The position numbers and the translations under genes are program-made. From Bacillus infantis (GTDB taxonomy: Bacteria > Bacillota > Bacilli > Bacillales > Cytobacillaceae), in the NCBI RefSeq assembly GCF_020171945.1, contig NZ_JAIVAP010000003.1:453412-517411 (forward strand): DNA of 64,000 bases, given 5' to 3'. The notes below the pieces were generated by a model that was not told the origin of the DNA, did not search any database, and was given only the letters and a program-made list of their open reading frames with translations. Positions 60,123-64,000 of the stretch are shown piece after piece. The first letter of the stretch is position 1. Each line of letters opens with the position of its first letter.

Positions 60123-61718
60123 CTATTCTGACTGACTGCCGTCCAGATCTTCTGTTAAAAGGGGGAGATGGATTTCGGCTGTTGTGCCTGCCCCCACCAT
60201 GCTGGTGATCGAGAGCCTGCCTTTATGCTGCTGGATAATCTGCTCTGTAATCATCAGCCCTAGGCCAGTGCCTGATTCCTTAGTGGTAAAGAAAGGCTTT
60301 TTGATATTTTGCAAAAGTTCGTCGGGCATACCGCATCCGCTGTCTTCGATTAGAATGCTTGCTTCACCGCTGCTGGTCTGTCTGCATGAGATCTTTACAA
60401 CACCGCCTTCCTGCATAGCGTCAATGCTGTTTTGAACCAGATTGATGCAGGCCTGCTTCAGCTTGCCGGGATCGCAAAGGACAGTTCCGCAGCCAGGAGG
60501 AATATCCTTAACAACACGCACATTTCTATAATGTGCCTCAGTTTCAAACAGGAGCGCTGCTTCACTTAGCAGCGGTTCGAGCGGCTGGGGTTTCATAATT
60601 GGTGTGTGCGGTTTGGATAGATACAGAAATTCATTGATGATCCCGTTCATCCGCTCCAGTTCAGAATGAATGATCGAAATATATTGCCCATAATCGTTAT
60701 CTTTTTCACCGATCATTTGGATAAAGCCTGATATGACCGTTAATGGATTTTTTATTTCGTGGGCGACGCTCGCCGCCATTTCACCGGTGACCTTCAATTT
60801 TTCAGAATTCCGCAGATACTCTTCAAGCTTTTTCTTTTCAGTAACATCCCTTATGACCATTGATACTGCAAAAATCTTATGTTGAGAACTATAGACAGGG
60901 GATACGGTCGCCTCTAGCACGATTGGCTCATCACTGACACCCGGAAAAGAAAGTTCAGCTCCGGAAATACTGCGGCCAAGAAGCGCCGAATCAAGCATAG
61001 CGGAAATTTCACCATTTTCATCCGCTATGATGGCTTCAAGGCTGTCCCCAAGCTCCGGGGCTGCCGAGTGAAACAGCAGGAAGAAACTGCCATTCATTCT
61101 TAAGATCCTTTTTTCTGCATCTGCGATTACGATGGAATCGCTGGTATTGTCAAAAAAAGCATCAATATAGGACCTGGTCGATTCCAGGTCCTTCCTGGCA
61201 TCCATTTCATTTCTCTCAGCTTTTTCCCACAGCCTGTTTGCATGCTTGATCATGAAAAACAGCAGAATGCTTGTGAGAATGGCAAACAGGAGGATATAAG
61301 GCAAGTCCTCGGGGCCTGACATTTCTGCGATTATTTGGCCATTGGCCATATTCAGGGTTATGAGGGATACGGCAGCCAGCGAGGTGGAAATGCCCAGGGC
61401 AAGATAGCTCTGGTAAAAGGCCGATAAAATGATACCGAACACCAGAAAAATGTAATTGACCAAATAAGGAAGCTGCAGGTTCAGGTAAAACAGATAACTG
61501 TATATACTGGCCAGGATTACAATCATCATAAAGTGCGGCTTTGGCTTAAAATAATTGAGCCCGGTGAGCAGCAGGCAAAAGCCAAGGCCGACAGGCGGCC
61601 ACAGCAAATCATAGCGCTGATCAACCAATGTGTAAAAAGCTGTATCAATTATGTAAAACAGCCAGAGCAGCTGTATCAGAAGCAGATTCCGGCTTTCTAT
61701 CAGGCTTGTTTTGTTCAT
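60123..61718 (-). CDS. Polytopic membrane PAS sensor histidine kinase
   Basis: 531 residues. About six transmembrane helices span 10-160 (LLLIQLLWLFYIIDTAFY ... LPYILLFAILTSILLFFMI). A short linker, a PAS domain (about 185-300, FFDNTSDSIVIADAEKRIL), HisKA with His320 (SVAHEIKNPLTVISGFIQMI) and HATPase_c (NSIDAMQEGG, DSGCGMPDE, GTGLGLMI) follow. It is the third kinase in the window lacking a neighbouring response regulator. The architecture recalls B. subtilis KinB, which has six TM helices, plus a PAS domain. Input to the sporulation phosphorelay is the likely role, not proven. Confidence 0.89.
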   Translation of the reverse strand: MNKTSLIESRNLLLIQLLWLFYIIDTAFYTLVDQRYDLLWPPVGLGFCLLLTGLNYFKPKPHFMMIVILASIYSYLFYLNLQLPYLVNYIFLVFGIILSAFYQSYLALGISTSLAAVSLITLNMANGQIIAEMSGPEDLPYILLFAILTSILLFFMIKHANRLWEKAERNEMDARKDLESTRSYIDAFFDNTSDSIVIADAEKRILRMNGSFFLLFHSAAPELGDSLEAIIADENGEISAMLDSALLGRSISGAELSFPGVSDEPIVLEATVSPVYSSQHKIFAVSMVIRDVTEKKKLEEYLRNSEKLKVTGEMAASVAHEIKNPLTVISGFIQMIGEKDNDYGQYISIIHSELERMNGIINEFLYLSKPHTPIMKPQPLEPLLSEAALLFETEAHYRNVRVVKDIPPGCGTVLCDPGKLKQACINLVQNSIDAMQEGGVVKISCRQTSSGEASILIEDSGCGMPDELLQNIKKPFFTTKESGTGLGLMITEQIIQQHKGRLSITSMVGAGTTAEIHLPLLTEDLDGSQSE

Positions 61719-61801
61719 AGCTTCTGTTGCCTTTCGGATGGTTTATTAACCAATTTTATCACATTTTGTCAAAAATTGTTGAATAACCTGCGAGTGTTAA
61801 A

Positions 61802-61848
61802 GAAAAAAGACATACAGTAAGCCTGGATTAAGCTTCTGTATGTCTTTC
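61802..61848 (-). terminator. Terminator after clpE
   Basis: On the minus strand AAAGACATACAG pairs with CTGTATGTCTTT around an 18-nt loop, followed by T. Confidence 0.87.
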
Positions 61849-61865
61849 ATAGTTGTACTGCATCT

Positions 61866-63995
61866 TTATTTTCCAGTAACCACAATATTTCCATCCAGAA
61901 GGTCTGCATGCAGCTGCCTGCATGATGGATCTTCCAGAATAAAGTCCGCGATTTTGTCTTCAAGCTGCTCCTGGATTGCCCTTCTAAGCGGACGGGCTCC
62001 AAAAGCCGGATGATAACCGAGCTCGGCCAGTTTTTCAACCGCTTCTTCAGTGAAAGTCAGTCGCATTTCCTGTTCTTTCAGTGCCGTATTCAGCTCCACA
62101 AGCATCAGCTGCACGATTTTCAGCAGGCTGTCTTTTTCCAGCTGTTTGAACTCAATGATGCTGTCGAATCTGTTCAGGAACTCAGGCTTGAAGAAACTGC
62201 CCAGAGAATCAAGGATGCCTGATTCCTTCACTGCCCCGCTGCTGCCGAAACCGACCTTGATTTCCCTTTGGCCTGCACCGGCGTTGCTTGTCATGATGAT
62301 AACAGAATCCTTAAAGCTGACGGTCCTGCCCTGGCTGTCTGTCAGGCGGCCGTCTTCAAGAATCTGCAGGAACATATGCTGTACGTCAGGGTGGGCTTTT
62401 TCTATCTCATCCAGCAGGATGATGCTGTATGGATTTCTCCGCACCTTTTCAGTCAGCTGGCCCGCTTCATCATGGCCGACATATCCAGGAGGGGAACCGA
62501 TTATTTTTGATATGCTGTGTTTTTCCATATATTCACTCATATCAAGCCTGATCATGCTTTCTTTAGAGCCGAAGAGCTCTTCAGCAAGCGTTTTTGTCAG
62601 TTCGGTTTTACCAACACCGGTTGGACCGACAAATAAGAAAGAACCGATTGGGCGGTTTTTGGATTTTAATCCAGCCCTGCTTCTGCGTACTGCCTTGGCG
62701 ACCTTTTTAACGGCTTCTTCCTGGCCGATCACTTTTTCAGAAAGGGATTTTTCCAGGTTCTTCATCTTGGATTGTTCGTCCTGCTGTATTTTGCCGACTG
62801 GGATGCCGGTTTTTCTTTCAATGATTTCCTGGATATGTCCCACTTCCACAACCGGCCTTTTGGCGGAATCATTATTTAATGCCTTTTCAAGCTTGATTTC
62901 CTGTTCGCGGAGCTTGGCTGCTTCTTCATAGTCTTCTTTCTTCAAGACTTCTTCTTTGGCTGCTGCTATTTCAGCCAGCCTGCGCTCAATTTCTTCTCCA
63001 GGTGTATATTCTGCTGTCAGATTGATTTTTGATCCCGCTTCATCCAATAGATCTATGGCTTTATCCGGAAGGAATCTGTCCTGGATATACCTGCTTGACA
63101 GAGTGACGCATGCTGACAGCGCCTCTTCAGAATAGATGACTTCATGGAAGTCCTCATATTTGGACTGAAGGCCTTTCAGGATTTCTAAGGCCTGTTCCTG
63201 TGTTGGCTCCTGAATGTGAACAGGCTGGAAGCGCCTTTCAAGCGCCGGGTCTTTTTCAATCTGGCGATACTCCTTCAAAGTAGTCGCACCGATCACCTGA
63301 AGTTCGCCGCGTGCAAGGGCAGGCTTCAGGATGTTGCCAGCGTCCATGGAGCCTTCCGCGGATCCTGCTCCGACAAGAAGATGAATTTCATCAATGAACA
63401 GGATAATATTTTTCCTCTCCTGCAGCTCTGTGATAAGCTGTTTCATCCGTTCTTCAAACTGTCCGCGAATGCCGGTATTGGCAACAAGCGAAGCGACATC
63501 AAGAAGATAAACTTCTTTATTCAGCAGCTTGCGGGGCGCTTTCTTTTCAGATATCTTCAGTGCCAGTCCTTCTGCAATGGCAGTTTTCCCGACACCGGGC
63601 TCCCCGATCAGTACTGGATTATTTTTATTTCTCCGATTCAGGATTTCAATGACACGGTCAATCTCTTCATCCCTGCCAATCACAGGATCTATTAAGCCTG
63701 CATTGGCAGCATTGCTCAGGTTCTTGCCGAACTGGTCAATAAAGCCGTTCTGCTTATTGCCTTTTGGCTGCTGTTTCATTCCCTTGCCGGCACTGCCTTC
63801 ACCGGCTCCCATTTGTTTGAACAAATCTTCCATGCCGGAAGCTTCAAAGGGGTTCTGATACCCGAAAGAAGCGTTCATTTTTTGCTTTTCGGTCTGATAG
63901 CAGCTGCTGCAGAGATGTGTTTCCATTTTATTTCCATTTATATTAAACCTTAATTGGATCGTTGCCTGGTTTTGTTGACATTTTTCACAGTTCAT
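61866..63995 (-). CDS. clpE: ATP-dependent Clp protease ATP-binding subunit ClpE
   Basis: 709 residues. The N-terminal zinc finger Cys3, Cys6, Cys29, Cys32 ([10 protein letters not shown]..., LCSSCYQ) is the ClpE hallmark. AAA-1 carries [13 protein letters not shown] and [15 protein letters not shown] motif [19 protein letters not shown] lies in the middle domain. AAA-2 carries [14 protein letters not shown] and [14 protein letters not shown], with the ClpP-docking region near VGFGSSG. It unfolds substrates for ClpP during heat stress. The ATG at 63995 is only 5 bases from the window edge, so ribosome site, promoter and any CtsR operators are not visible. Confidence 0.95.
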   Translation of the reverse strand: MNCEKCQQNQATIQLRFNINGNKMETHLCSSCYQTEKQKMNASFGYQNPFEASGMEDLFKQMGAGEGSAGKGMKQQPKGNKQNGFIDQFGKNLSNAANAGLIDPVIGRDEEIDRVIEILNRRNKNNPVLIGEPGVGKTAIAEGLALKISEKKAPRKLLNKEVYLLDVASLVANTGIRGQFEERMKQLITELQERKNIILFIDEIHLLVGAGSAEGSMDAGNILKPALARGELQVIGATTLKEYRQIEKDPALERRFQPVHIQEPTQEQALEILKGLQSKYEDFHEVIYSEEALSACVTLSSRYIQDRFLPDKAIDLLDEAGSKINLTAEYTPGEEIERRLAEIAAAKEEVLKKEDYEEAAKLREQEIKLEKALNNDSAKRPVVEVGHIQEIIERKTGIPVGKIQQDEQSKMKNLEKSLSEKVIGQEEAVKKVAKAVRRSRAGLKSKNRPIGSFLFVGPTGVGKTELTKTLAEELFGSKESMIRLDMSEYMEKHSISKIIGSPPGYVGHDEAGQLTEKVRRNPYSIILLDEIEKAHPDVQHMFLQILEDGRLTDSQGRTVSFKDSVIIMTSNAGAGQREIKVGFGSSGAVKESGILDSLGSFFKPEFLNRFDSIIEFKQLEKDSLLKIVQLMLVELNTALKEQEMRLTFTEEAVEKLAELGYHPAFGARPLRRAIQEQLEDKIADFILEDPSCRQLHADLLDGNIVVTGK

Positions 63996-64000
63996 AAATC

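Overview
The window looks like chromosomal DNA from an endospore-forming member of the Bacillaceae. Supporting signs are an alpha/beta-type small acid-soluble spore protein, a Spo0E-family phosphatase, three orphan sporulation-type histidine kinases, SigI/RsgI, a SleB-type cortex hydrolase, FosB, and Bacillus-style leader RNAs (TPP, two SAM-I, one T-box). From memory, the order ktrD - acyltransferase - PAS kinase - mtnK/U/E/W/X/B/D - Spo0E - Cache kinase - MarR - clpE, plus a YkvA and a YkvT homologue, matches the ykr-ykv segment of Bacillus subtilis. Other genes are inserted between these. I cannot fix the genus from sequence alone.

Layout. 1-1.6 kb: thiamine-precursor uptake genes (minus strand) under a TPP riboswitch. 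1.7-3.7 kb: cell-wall hydrolase, YkvA and sirtuin. 3.7-8.8 kb: a trehalose operon (treP, oligo-1,6-glucosidase-like gene, treA) with two TreR-like operators, a cre site and a leader terminator. 8.8-14.4 kb: nucleoside transporter, membrane hydrolase, release factor 3, EAL phosphodiesterase and GNAT. 14.4-16.2 kb: a 20-bp tandem repeat array split by an intact IS256-family element with an 8-bp target duplication. 16.2-18 kb: T-box-controlled NhaC-type transporter. 18-22.7 kb: AAA ATPase, a 53-bp palindromic tandem repeat array and an RND pump. 22.8-26.8 kb: SDR enzyme, membrane protein, sigI-rsgI and SASP. 26.9-30.9 kb: glycolate oxidase genes glcF and glcD with a CdaR-type regulator. 31-41 kb: potassium transporter, small spore-like genes, radical SAM protein, acyltransferase, chemoreceptor and PAS kinase. 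41-49.4 kb: ArsR-DUF2087 regulator, GNAT and the methionine salvage cluster with two SAM riboswitches. 49.4-64 kb: FosB, Spo0E-like protein, ZIP and MFS transporters, phosphotransferase, two more kinases, cytosolic nucleotidase, MarR, M3 peptidase and clpE.

How the parts work together. The mtn genes convert methylthioribose back to the methionine precursor ketomethylthiobutyrate. Both riboswitches shut the pathway down when SAM is high. mtnA is not next to mtnK. The three kinases have no response regulator beside them, which fits input to the Spo0F/Spo0A phosphorelay, with the Spo0E-like protein as its antagonist. The tre operon combines repression, catabolite control and a possible leader attenuator, but treR is missing from its usual place after treA.

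I found no complete unknown defence or mobile system. The most unusual signals are non-coding: the treP leader with two competing hairpins and a 16-codon ORF, the 53-bp palindromic array between the AAA ATPase and the RND pump, the 20-bp array hit by the IS, and an EAL gene whose conserved N-terminus lies upstream of any canonical start codon.
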